Positions 10,015-19,865 of a stretch of DNA of 64,000 bases are shown here, in pieces. The first letter of the stretch is position 1. Each line of letters starts with the position of its first letter. Below the pieces are notes generated by a model that was given only the letters and a program-made list of their open reading frames with translations, was not told the DNA's origin and did no database searches. The translations under genes and the position numbers were made by a program. Origin of the DNA: Girardinichthys multiradiatus. Taxonomy: Eukaryota > Chordata > Actinopteri > Cyprinodontiformes > Goodeidae. The stretch covers positions 4,933,327 through 4,997,326 of the forward strand of contig NC_061817.1 of the NCBI RefSeq assembly GCF_021462225.1, in the 5' to 3' direction.

Positions 10015-10553
10015 TCGTACTCGTCGTCTTCCGCTTATCCGGGACCGAGTCGCGGGGGCAGCAGACTCAGCAGAGATGGCCAGACGTCCCTCTCCCCAGA
10101 CACCTCCTCCAGCTCCTCCGGGTGGAGCCCAAGGCGTTCCCAGGCCAGCCGAGAGACATAGTCCCTCCAGCGTGTCCTGGGCCGTCCCCTGGGCCTCCTC
10201 CCGGTGGGACATGCCTGGAACACCTCCCAGCAGCATCGACAATAGATGTGGAGAACATGGTCCACTCGGATTCTATGTCTCCAACATCCCCCGGGATCTG
10301 GTCAAAGCTCTCCCAGAGGTGGGAGTTGAATACATCCCTGGCCGAGGGCTCCGCCAGGCCTTCCCAGCAGACCCTCACTATGCGCTTGGGCCTGCCAAGT
10401 CTGTCCGGCTTTCTCCTCCTCCAGCGGATCCAACTCACCACCAAGTGGTGATCAGTGAACAGCTCAGCCCCTCTCTTCACCCGAGTGTCCAAAACATGCG
10501 GCCGAAGGTCTGATGATACGACAACAAAGTCGATCATCGACCTCCTGCCATCG
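10015..10553 (-). mobile_element. RTE-like LINE, endonuclease joined to 3' tail
   Basis: A complete short insertion bounded by an exact 12 bp target duplication ACAATATTTTCC (10003-10014 and 10554-10565). The minus strand reads the C-terminal part of an AP-type endonuclease (SMIDFVVVSSDLRPHVLDTR, with TDHHLVVSW) and then, after STSIVDAAG, switches directly to the 3'-terminal tail of the element. All of the RT is missing. It belongs to the same family as 1-1195. It lies 20-30 bases past the poly(A) signal of the smim22-like gene. Confidence 0.85.
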
Positions 10554-10579
10554 ACAATATTTTCCATTTTCTAAAATGA

Positions 10580-10585
10580 TTTATT
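10580..10585 (-). promoter_or_regulatory. Poly(A) signal of the smim22-like gene
   Basis: AATAAA on the minus strand, about 215 bases past the proposed stop codon of the smim22-like gene. It is the only canonical signal between the stop and the LINE insertion, and it is consistent with a short 3' UTR. Confidence 0.5.
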
Positions 10586-10796
10586 GAATTAAAAATCTTG
10601 CCACAAGAAATAAGAAAATGTTCATCTGCCTGTGCTGGCGGCCCAGATTGTACCATTCATAAACTGTGTGCTGAGGCCAATCAAAATAATTTAGAGAGTT
10701 GCAAAGGGCCCCCGGGCAGTAGACTGAACAGCCCTACTCTTAAACAGTGCCTTGGAGTTCCAACTATCAGCCCTTCCTCGTTCTATGATGTTGGCC

Positions 10797-10894
10797 TCAG
10801 AGGCACCAGTTCTTTGCGTTTACCTTTTCATCATCACAACAGTAGCAGCACCAGCAGCGGATGAGGACCAGGATGACCAGAGTGAGAATCACAC
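10797..10894 (-). CDS. smim22: smim22-like small membrane protein, exon 2
   Basis: A minus-strand exon preceded by a strong acceptor (pyrimidine-rich tract ending in CTCAG at 10899-10895). It begins in phase with exon 1 (split Gly codon G|GT). It encodes VILTLVILVLIRC and then WCCYCCDDEK: the second half of a single transmembrane helix followed by a Cys cluster, as in SMIM22 (CASIMO1), whose human form has a run of Cys at the same place. Read through, the frame ends VNAKNWCL and TGA (10799-10797). Alternatively, the GTAAAC after DDEK (donor at 10823-10822) could splice to a further exon; the human C-terminus ends in a conserved acidic-hydrophobic motif that I could not find here. The exon itself is firm; its 3' end is uncertain. 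Confidence 0.66.
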
Positions 10895-11688
10895 CTGAGC
10901 ACAACAGTGAGAAGAAGCAGAAAAAGAGTTTAGGTGTCAGTGTTGGTACAGACCTGTTTACCTGGTTGGAAGGGAGCCCTCTAATATCTGCAGACTGACA
11001 TCACAATAAACTGTAATGTGCTTAGCACAATAACGCAAATTAGGAGAAAATTTGAGTCCATATTTGACAGTCTGTACATCAAAAAGTGAGGAATGGATTT
11101 AAGGATGGATAGATGAAGATGAAACAAATACTTAGTTTTTACCTTCAGTGAAAAACCAAATATGAATCCTAAATAATCTTATCTTCACATTATTTCAATT
11201 CAAAATCCTTCATTAATCCCAAAGGGGAATTACATGTTGTTATAGCTCATACTATGAAGGTTTCTTCAAAGAGCTGTTGTAGATGCTGATGGCTGTGGGC
11301 AGGAAGGATCTCCTGTAGAGCTCTGTCTTACAGCAGATCTGAAGAAGCCTCTGACTGAAGACACTCTGTTGTTGTATAAAGAGGATGTCTATAATATACA
11401 GTAAACTTGAGAGGTCATAGAGCAGTTCGCAGAACAGAACCAGCCTTCTTTATCAGCTCACTGAGCTTTTTTTTGTCAATGGTTCTGATGCCGCTACCCC
11501 AACATATGATGGCAGAAGAGATCACACTCTCCACAACAGACTTATAGAAGATCTGTAGCATTTTGCTGCACACACTGAAGAACCTAAGCTTCCTCAAGAA
11601 GTACAGTCTGCTGTGTTCCTACTCGTAGACGGCTTCACTGTTGTGTCTCCAGTCCAACCTGTTGTCCAGGTGAACGTCAAGGTATTTA

Positions 11689-12243
11689 CAGTTGTGTTCA
11701 AAATATCAGTGGATTTAAAAATTTTAGTAAAGCTCAAAATCTTTAGAATAGTTGTTTCTATGTATTGGGAACACTACACATTATATTCTAAATCAAACCA
11801 TGAAGAAAGATCTAAAATGCTTTAATCGCTTTACAGAAAATGCCAAAAATGAAAATTGGACTGTTCAACAAAATAGTAGTCAACCCTGTGAATCACTAAA
11901 CTAATATTTAGTTGCATACCCACTTTTCTGAGAACTACTTCACATCTGTGTTACATGGAGCCAACCAACTTCTGACACCTGTGAACAAGTATTCCAGTCC
12001 TCTGAACAATGCCTGGAAGGACCCCTTAAATAAGGGCCACCAGATTGATGCTCCACGCTGCTATTATTTTGAACACGCCTCTTTTAATAAATTAATTAAT
12101 AACAGACTCAGGGGCATGCATGTAATGAATGTTGGTTCTACAGCTACTAGTAAATTATTTCTCATGTGTTTATATGATTTCTACCAAGAACAGTGATAGA
12201 TCTGGTTAGTCCACTTCAACTGCTAATATTTTGAACACAACTG
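11689..12243. mobile_element. 555 bp Tc1/mariner-type MITE
   Basis: The ends are CAGTTGTGTTCAAAATATCAG and its near-perfect inverse CTAATATTTTGAACACAACTG, flanked by TA on both sides (11687-11688 and 12244-12245). No transposase frame lies inside. It interrupts the LINE C-terminal region, whose text resumes on both sides. Confidence 0.88.
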
Positions 12244-12449
12244 TATACTCCTCCACCACCTCCACTTTTTCTCCCATGATGGAAATAGTGTTTGACCTAC
12301 TCCAGTTTCTCCTAAAATCTACAATCACCTCCTTTGTTTTATTCACATTCAAGACGAGATGATTGTTTCCACACCATGCCACAAAGCAGTCCACCACCTT
12401 CCTGTACTGAGCTTCTTGTCCATCTCTGATCCACCCCACCACTGCAGAA

Positions 12450-12971
12450 TCATCCGAGTATTTCTGCAGATGACTTGAGTCTATCTTGTACTGGAAATCT
12501 GAGGTGTACAGTCAAAAGGAATGGTGAGAGTACAGTCCCCTGTGGTGCTCCTGTGCTGCTGACTACCTGGTTAGACACACAACCCTTCAGTCTCACAAAC
12601 TGTAGTCTGTTTCTCAGGTAGTCTTTGATCCAGGAGATTGTTGAGGCCTCCAACTGAGTCTTCTGGACTTTTTGACAAAGCAAATCAGGTTGAATTGTGT
12701 TAAATGCACTGGAGAAATCAAAGAACATGATCCTCACAGTGCTGCTGGCTTTGTCCAGATGACAATGGGTTTGTTGAACCAGGTTTTTGTTGGCATCTTC
12801 ATCTCGAACTCCACAGCGATACGCAAACTGAAGGAAGTCCTGATTTGTGCTTGTTTGCATACTCAGGTGGGCCAACCGGAGTCTCTCTAGGACCTTCATG
12901 ATGCGAAATGTCAGGGCAACAGGTCTAGTCATTGAGAACTGATGAGTGAGGTTTCTGTGGAAATGAAACAA
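12450..12971 (-). pseudogene. LINE reverse transcriptase core, broken
   Basis: About 173 residues with recognisable RT blocks: RPVALTFRIMKVLERL, then FFDFSSAFNTIQPDLL (motif A, catalytic Asp), then SSTGAPQGTVLSPFL (motif B). The FADD-type motif C falls just past the break. The frame is lost after LSPFLLTVHL, so it cannot make an active RT. It is part of the LINE spanning 11190-16660. Confidence 0.85.
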
Positions 12972-14723
12972 GACCGGTCTTTCACAACACCGGATTGTTG
13001 TTTCTCTCCAGCTGCCTCTTCACCTGACTTACAGAAACAGACAGGTGGTAGGGGGACACAATAGGAGTACCAGCATCTCCTGATTGGGTTGCGGACAAAC
13101 ATGTAGAAGCAGAAGGGTCTGGGGCCGAGGAGAACAATAAAACATCTGAGGCATGACAAAAAAGCATTGGGTCAAAGGAGGGTGTGATGGGCACGGCAGT
13201 GATGCAGGAGTAGAAAGCATGACGGATGTATAGAGGCTTTGGTTCTCAACATGGATGTGGCTGAGTTTAGGTCCAGGCTGACATTTGCCGCATGCCTTCA
13301 ACCTTTCTAAACCCAATTTCCTGCCAGCTCACTTTCGGAAAACATGAGAAAAGTAATGGCCAATAGTGCTGCAGAAAAAAAGGAGGGTGGGATATCTGTT
13401 TGGCTGTGGGCAGAAGAAGAGGATGCTGAGCTTGTTCCTGAACTGAAGCTATTGAAGAATGTGTTCAGTTCATGGGCTCTGTCCAGACTTCCATCTATCT
13501 GATCCTCCTTTTGCTTGAAGCCTGTGATCTTCCTCATCTCTGACCACACATCTCTTATATTGTTCTACTGGAGTTTGCTCTCTAGCATCTTTCTGTACAG
13601 CTCCTTGCTGTTTCTAATCTTGCCTTTAAATTGCTTCTGTAAACTCATTAATTCCATGTCTCACTCTTTGGTTCTTGTTTAGAAGTTCCTTCACATCATT
13701 GATGATCCAGGGATTGTAATCAGGGAAGCATCTCATTGTTCTGGTAGGGATGGTGTTATCTCTACTATAGTTGGTCACACACTTAGTCATGCCACTAGTG
13801 TCCTCTCCATGTGGCTGGCACAGGACATCCCAGTCTGTAGTTTGAAAACATCCCTGCAGGGCCACTTCAGCTTCCTGTGACCATCTTCTCACTGTTTTAT
13901 TTATTACAGGTTGCCTCTGAACAAGGGGTTTATACACCATGCAGAGAAAAACGAGATTATGATTTGCTTTGCCAGGAGGAAGTCTTGATTTGGAACTCTA
14001 TGCACCCCTGACATTTGCAAACAAATCCAATGTTTTGTTTTCTCTGGTAGAGCAGGTGACAAACTATTAAAATGGTGGAAGTGTAGCAGAGAGTGAGGCG
14101 TGAATAAAATCACCAGATACTGCCATAAAAGTATTGGTGTGATGTGTCTGTACCTTAGTGTTACCTTGAGTCATTTAGACAGTCAATATCGTTAAGGTTT
14201 AATTTCTGCAGCAAGTATGTTGATGGTCAATGACATTTTGGGACTTTAAATATAGTTTAAATAAGTGTTTATTATGAGCGTAACACATTGTGATTTTTGG
14301 TTCCCACTTCACCAGTTTCAAGGGGGAGCTGGTTAGATATAGAAGAGATTGAGAGAGGGCTCCATGTGCTATTGTTCTGTGTATGCTGTCCTGTTTGGAG
14401 AAGCTACTAAGCAACAAATAAGGGTTACATTAGCAACAACTGAGCTGATGACTTCACATGTAATATCACAACATCAGATCGTGGAATGTATACAGTTGTC
14501 AAAATAACAGTGGTAAACTCTTGGTAAATATGGAAGAAAACTTCCTGCTAACAATTTAATATTTGGGTTTCAAAGATTACACTTTACAGTAACATATCTT
14601 TGATTACACCATCTGTTGTGCACAAGCACTGCTAATCCACCTCCTTTGGTTTTGCCACTCCTCTTTAAATCTCTGCTTGTATGGTCAGAAAGCCCGGCAG
14701 TGAGACGTTGGAGTCAGGATATA

Positions 14724-16515
14724 CAGTACAGACCAAAAGCTTGGACACACCTTCTCATTCAAAGAGTTTTCTTTATTTTCACTGAAGTCATCAAAACTAT
14801 GAATTAACACATGTGGAATTATATACTGAACAAAAAAGTGTGAAACAACTGAAAATATGTCTTATATTCTAGGTTCTTCAAAGTAGCCACCTTTTGCTTT
14901 GATTACTGCTCCGCACACTCTTGGCATTCTGTTGATGAGCTTCAAGAGGTAGTCACCTGAAATGGTTTTCCAACAGTCTTGAAGGAGTTCCCAGAGATGC
15001 TTAGCACTTGTTGGCCCTTTTGCCTTCACTCTGCGGTCCAGCTCACCCCAAACCATCTCGATTGGGTTCAGGTCCGGTGACTGTAGAGGCCAGGTCATCT
15101 GGCGCATCACCCCATCACTCTCCGTCTTGGTCAATTTATTTACACAGCCTGGAGGTGTGTTTGGGGTCATTGTCCTGTTGAAAAATAAATGATGGTCCAA
15201 CTAAACGCAAACCGGATGGAATAGCATGCCGCTGCAAGATGCTGTGGTAGCGATGTGGGTTCAGTATGCCTTCAATTTTGAATAAATCCCCAACTGTGTC
15301 ACCAGCAAAGCACTCTCACACCATCACACCTCCTACTCCATGCTTCACGGTGGGAACCAGACATGTAGAGTCCATCCGTTCACCTCTTCTGCGCCGCACA
15401 GAGACACGGTGGTTGAAACCAAAGATCTCAAACCTGGACTCATCAGACCAAAGCACAGATTTCCACTGGTCTAATTTCCATTCCTTGTGTTTTTTAGCCC
15501 AAACAAGTCTCGTCTGCTTGTTGCCTGTCCTCAGCAGTGGTTTCCTAGCAGCTATTTTACCTTGAAGGCCTGATTCACACAGTCTCCTCCTAACAGTTGT
15601 TCTAGAGATGTGTCTGCTGCTAGAACTCTGTGTGGCATGGACCTGTTCTCTAATCTAAGCTGCTGTTAACCTGCGATTACTGAGGCTGGTGACTCGGATG
15701 AACTTATCGTCCGCAGCAGAGGTGACTCTTGGTCTTCCTTTCCTGGGGTGGTCCTCATGTGAGCCAGTTTCTTTGTAGCCCTTGATGGTTTTTGTGACTG
15801 CACTTTGGGACACTTTCAAAGTTTTCCCAATTGTTCGGACTGATTGACCTTCATTTCTTAAAGTAATGATGGCCACTCGTTTTTCTTTACTTAGCTGCTT
15901 TTTTCTTGCCGTAATGCAAATTCTAACAGTCTATTCAGTAGGACTATCAGCTGTGTACTGTATCCACCTCCTGCACAACACAACTGATGGTCCCAAACCC
16001 ATTTATAAGGCTTGAAATCCCACTTATTAAACCTGACAGGGCACACCTGTGAAGTGAAAACCATTTCAGGTGACTACCTCTTGAAGCTCATCAACAGAAT
16101 GCCAAGAGTGACCAGTTGACCTGGCCTTCACAATCACCGGACCTGAACCCAATCGAGATGGTTTGGGGTGAGCTGGACCGCAGAGTGAAGGCAAAAGGGC
16201 CAACAAGTGCTAAGCATCTCTGGGAACTCCTTCAAGACTGTTGGAAAACCATTTCAGGTGACTACCTCTTGAAGCTCATCAACAGAATGCCAAGAGTGTG
16301 CGGAGCAGTAATCAAAGCAAAAGGTGGCTACTTTGAAGAACCTAGAATATAAGACATATTTTCAGTTGTTTCACACGTTTTTGTTCAGTATATAATTCCA
16401 CATGTGTTAATTCATAGTGTTGATGCCTTAGGTGTGAAGCTACAATATTCATAATCATGAAAATAAAGACAACTCTTTGAATGAGAAGGTGTGTCCAAAC
16501 TTTTGGTCTGTATTG
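14724..16515 (-). mobile_element. Tc1/mariner element with extended inverted ends
   Basis: It is bounded by TA (14722-14723 and 16516-16517) with ends CAGTACAGACCAAAAG and its inverse. The transposase lies on the minus strand: an HTH N-terminus at 15655-15876 (SVRTIGKTLKVSQSAVTKTI) and the C-terminus at 14862-15110 with the SPDLNPIEMVWGEL block that contains the catalytic Glu. Frames between are broken. Unusually, the right end carries a second copy of the C-terminal coding segment on the + strand (16116-16352), making the terminal inverted repeats about 400 bp long. It is inserted in the LINE endonuclease region. Confidence 0.85.
16116..16352 (+). pseudogene. Duplicated Tc1 transposase C-terminus
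   Basis: A 78-residue frame nearly identical to the C-terminal end of the minus-strand transposase in the same element (same DLNPIEMVWGELDRR block and same final GGYFEEPRI). It lies inside the right end of the element and is not a separate gene. It is evidence of a terminal duplication. Confidence 0.8.
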
Positions 16516-16660
16516 TATATATCCTATGGTCATGTCTCAGTGAAATACATAATACTGTATTCCCAATATTCTGGTTGGGTTCTTGTTAGGGCTAGGAGTT
16601 CATCCAATTTGTTTTCCAACAATCTCAAATTGCCCATTGTGATTGATGAAAGAGATTAAG

Positions 16661-16830
16661 TCAAGTTTAATTTCCCTTTGGGATTAATAAAGTATTTTTG
16701 AATTGAATTGAATTGAAGTCAAGTCAAGTCAAGTTTATTTATATAGCGATTTTCAGCAACAAGGCACTCAAAGTGCTGTACATGAGGAAAAACATTACAA
16801 TGATACAGACAGAAAAACAAATCAAATGAC
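16661..16830 (+). repeat. LINE 3' scrap, short repeats, SINE-like fragment
   Basis: A plus-strand LINE 3' end (TTTCCCTTTGGGATTAATAA) runs into a GAATT pentamer repeat (about 16696-16717). An AAGTC pentamer repeat follows (about 16717-16733), then a fish-typical block starting AAGTTTATTTATATAGCGAT. This is a stack of truncated repeats in the smim22 intron. Confidence 0.6.
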
Positions 16831-17191
16831 ACTAATAATCCTTGGGAGTAAATAATAATTAATAGATTGCAACTTCCTCCTTCCCTATCTCCTCTTTGCT
16901 ACTACTCTGCATTCATGGCACCTCCTTTTCAACGTATCTGGCATTTGGGACTGTAGTATAATTTGAGCTTTTCAGATGTTGCTATGGTTACGCATCATAA
17001 CAACTGTCCAACAGTATCAAGATATCAGCAAAAAATCCTTCCATCTGCACAGCATCCAAAACCAAAGTGAATAAATGTCCAAAAATGCAAGGTCCCAGGC
17101 AGAAAAAGAGGAATTAAAGTTTTTAAAAAGAATAAGTCAGAATAAAAGTAACTGCATACTCCAATATGCTGCCACCTTGAGCTGAACTTAC

Positions 17192-17321
17192 CAATGAAGA
17201 TGAAGAAGATAGCAAAAGAAGCAATGTCCCAGTCAGACTGGAACAACTGCTTTGACTGCAGTCTGGAGATCACATCATTAAACTGGTCCCCGATATCTTG
17301 CTGGACGTTTTTCTGACCCAT
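17192..17321 (-). CDS. smim22: smim22-like small membrane protein, exon 1
   Basis: The minus-strand ATG is at 17321-17319. The exon codes for 43 residues plus the first base of a Gly codon, then a GTAAGT donor (17191-17186). Residues 12-32 contain RLQSKQLFQSDWD followed by a hydrophobic run (SFAIFFIFIG). Human SMIM22 has the same pattern, RLxSxQxFQSxWD then the membrane helix, at its N-terminus. SMIM22 is a small single-pass membrane micropeptide linked in mammals to actin and lipid-droplet/squalene epoxidase biology. The intron to exon 2 is 6297 bp and full of transposons. Joined exons give about 75 residues (human 83). The MGQ start is chosen because upstream residues (LRAEKK) look like 5' UTR or an acceptor site. 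Confidence 0.8.
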
Positions 17322-18546
17322 CTTCTTCTCTGCTCTCAGAAAAATACAGAAGTTACACATATTAAACCTAAATCTACCAGGAGTTTGAATTATTATAACT
17401 GTATGAACTATTTAAAACTAGGCATGGACAAGTATGAGATTCTGACTGATAACCTTGAGTAAGACTACCAGGGTAAAATGTACCAAATAAATGACACGAT
17501 TTGTTTTATTTAAAAGAGAAAATCAAATATTATTTCTGCTAATGATTAAATATCAACATATTGATTAATACAATTTTAATAATGTTTTAATGGTGATAGT
17601 TGGCATCCCCATAGCATGATGCTCTCACCACCAAGGTTTTGTGTTTCCACACCATGAGTGTCTGTGTCTTTTGCAACTGTAAATATTTTCAGACAGACAA
17701 TAATTTCCTGGAAAATGTGGCGTAGCCTTTCAGCCACATGACCAGCAATGCACTGCAACAAGTGGGGGAGCAGAGGGACAGAGCTACAGTAGACTATCCT
17801 TTAAAACAGCGTGAGAGACATCCGGTCACTCCAACACTTTTTTGGCATCTAAATAAAAGGACTTCAAGCTGGAGGTATGATAAATCCAGAATTGGGTAAC
17901 AAGCTTTTTATCTGTTTTTTTTTTTTGTAGGATTGGAGCTATCTGATAGAAGGTCTAGCAAAAAACAGAAACATGCTCACCTGTTCAAAATCATGATACT
18001 TTGATCACAGATTTAGAAAAAACGTTTGTAGTCCACAAATGTTAAAAAGTGGTGATTTTAATGCTTTTTGTGCCATTTTTGCCACTTATCATGTGTGTCT
18101 TAACAAACAAGATTTTTCTGTTGGTTACCTGTCAATCAGTAGCTAGTGTTTGGCTTCACCGGTGTTTCTGCCAAACCCCTAATGGGTCCTGCTCATTTAC
18201 TGACTCATGTGTCTATTCATCTACGCTATGATACCTGACAGGAGCTTCCATGTAGGGCACTGTTATGTTATTGGCTGGTAGTTGGATTGGAAATCCCCCT
18301 CTCTTTATGATCAGGATGGTCTGACCTTGGGTGGGTCATCGTATTATAGCTGATTCACCTGGGTTCCCTGGTGTTCATGGATAGCAGTCAGATTGTTTAG
18401 CCAGTAGGTGTGGATGATGTCATGAGCTGGTGTGTGTACACCAAATATATATATAAATATTGTAAATGCCTAAACAGCAAGGTTCAGAATTCATATGGTT
18501 TACCTTCAGTGTTGTCTAAAATCCCTGTTCTTGAACCTTCTTCATC
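17322..18546. other. Upstream region of the smim22-like gene
   Basis: No ORF with recognisable features. It is expected to hold the 5' UTR and promoter of the smim22-like gene. A possible acceptor (TTTTTCTGAGAGCAG on the minus strand, about 17346-17332) lies just before the ATG, so a noncoding upstream exon is likely but was not located. Confidence 0.4.
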
Positions 18547-18551
18547 ATAAC

Positions 18552-19058
18552 TGTTGGAATAATTGAATATAGATTTATCTTATATTTTCTCCTATTCTTT
18601 AACTTGACTATTTGATTATATAACTTTTCATGATATATGTGTGAGAAAGGATGTGATGAGTTTGTCTGCAGGATAATAAGTGGAGTTGAGCTTGCGAGAA
18701 AGGAAGCAGTCCAGTTGAGGAGGTCATAAAGAGGGGCTGATTGCACTGAACAAGAGGCCAGAGCTGACCCTGCAAAGTTGGAGGAGACTGTGGGAAAGAT
18801 GTTGTTAAAAGATAAAGGAGTTTATAACCTGTTTATGATGCAGCTGTCGTTTTCCCATCCTTTAGAGATTAATGTTCATTGTAACTAGGGACAATCCTAA
18901 ATAAAAAGGGGGTTCGGAGAGATGTTGTTCAGAATGGTTGGGGACTTGTAACTGAACATATCTCTGACCGTTCTCCTCGTACGAGTAAATAACTAATACT
19001 TTGTCTCTCTCTTCTTTTCTGTGTTGTTTAAATATTGTTAGGTTGGTTAAACCTGACA
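18552..19058 (+). repeat. 5' LTR of the endogenous retrovirus
   Basis: 507 bp, TG...CA ends. A polyadenylation-type AATAAA lies in CCTAAATAAAAAGGGGG near 18897-18913. It pairs with the 3' LTR at the same length. Confidence 0.92.
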
Positions 19059-19064
19059 TTAATT

Positions 19065-19084
19065 TGGTCCTTTCGAGCCGGATT
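19065..19084 (+). promoter_or_regulatory. Retroviral primer-binding site, tRNA-Tyr-like
   Basis: Six bases past the 5' LTR, TGGTCCTTTCGAGCCGGATT is complementary to the 3' end of eukaryotic tRNA-Tyr (ending CGGCTCGAAGGACCA) apart from one extra T. The position is right for minus-strand priming. Confidence 0.65.
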
Positions 19085-19865
19085 CCAACTACGCCTGATG
19101 GTTCCAGCGGGTCGGTAGACTCCAGGAAAAGACCGTGCGCACGGCTGTCTTCAACAGGGAGACACACAGACCCTTTCTGGGACTGGATTTCGGCCCACCC
19201 ACAGGAGTCTGACGGCTGACAAAGTGGTGAGTGAATCTGGATTTAAAACAAATGTGTGACGAATGACTGGGGGTCATTGCGTGAAGTAAACAAACCCTGT
19301 GAATCCTAGGCCCTAACAGGTAACAGCAGTGCGCCGGAGTCCTGCTTAAAGTATTAGGGAAAATACAGAAAATTCCGAGGTTGTAGGGGACGACAGAGTC
19401 CTCTTAAGTATTAAGAAAGTAATACTAAAATTCCGTGTTTCCAGAACGGCGGAATCTGCGTTTAAGTATTTTAAACAACAAAAAAAATACTAAGAAAAAA
19501 TCCGCGTTTAAATGTGTGTATGTGAGAAATGAATGGAGGATTTAAACCACTAGGTTTTGCCTCATACCAAAACAGTGGGATTGTAAGTGACTAACTTTTG
19601 TGGATGCAAAGGCAATAAATAATTAAATAGGCAACACCTTTTTTCAGCAAGAAGAAGAAGAAGAGCAGATTTATTATTAAAACAACAGAGGAAGAGAAAA
19701 ATTTAGAGGCAGAGGACAAAAAACCGCAGGGGTCAGAGAGGATGTGAGCAGAGGAGATTACAGACAAATAACATCAGGGTGTTGATGTTAAAAAAAGAGT
19801 AGGACCACCTTATTACCACTATTAACTGGATGTTCTGAATAAGCCACCCCTAGACATAGGGACAG

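Larger units (their letters stand above)
11190..16660 (-). mobile_element. L2/Rex1-like LINE, split by two DNA transposons
   Basis: The minus strand carries a long jockey-superfamily LINE. From right to left it shows endonuclease-region text (16516-16660 and 14580-14721), the endonuclease-RT linker (13300-13950, for example KTVRRWSQEAEVALQGCF), the RT core (12450-12971) and the C-terminal tail (11400-11690 with SVCSKMLQIFYKSVVESV, and 12206-12442). The 3' end has the typical ATTAATCCCAAAGGGGAATT sequence near 11213. Two later insertions interrupt it: a MITE at 11689-12243 and a Tc1 at 14724-16515. The host flanks rejoin sensibly in both cases. Many frameshifts and stops are present. It lies in the intron of the smim22-like gene, in the same orientation as the gene. 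Confidence 0.78.

Noticed and set aside
10076..10513. Plus-strand ORF of 145 residues
   Set aside because: The reverse strand of the minus-oriented LINE endonuclease and tail, which gives the recognisable protein.
10690..10760. Candidate third exon of the smim22-like gene (acceptor TGTTCAG followed by an open stretch)
   Set aside because: The peptide shows no similarity to the expected C-terminus, and the acceptor context is weak.
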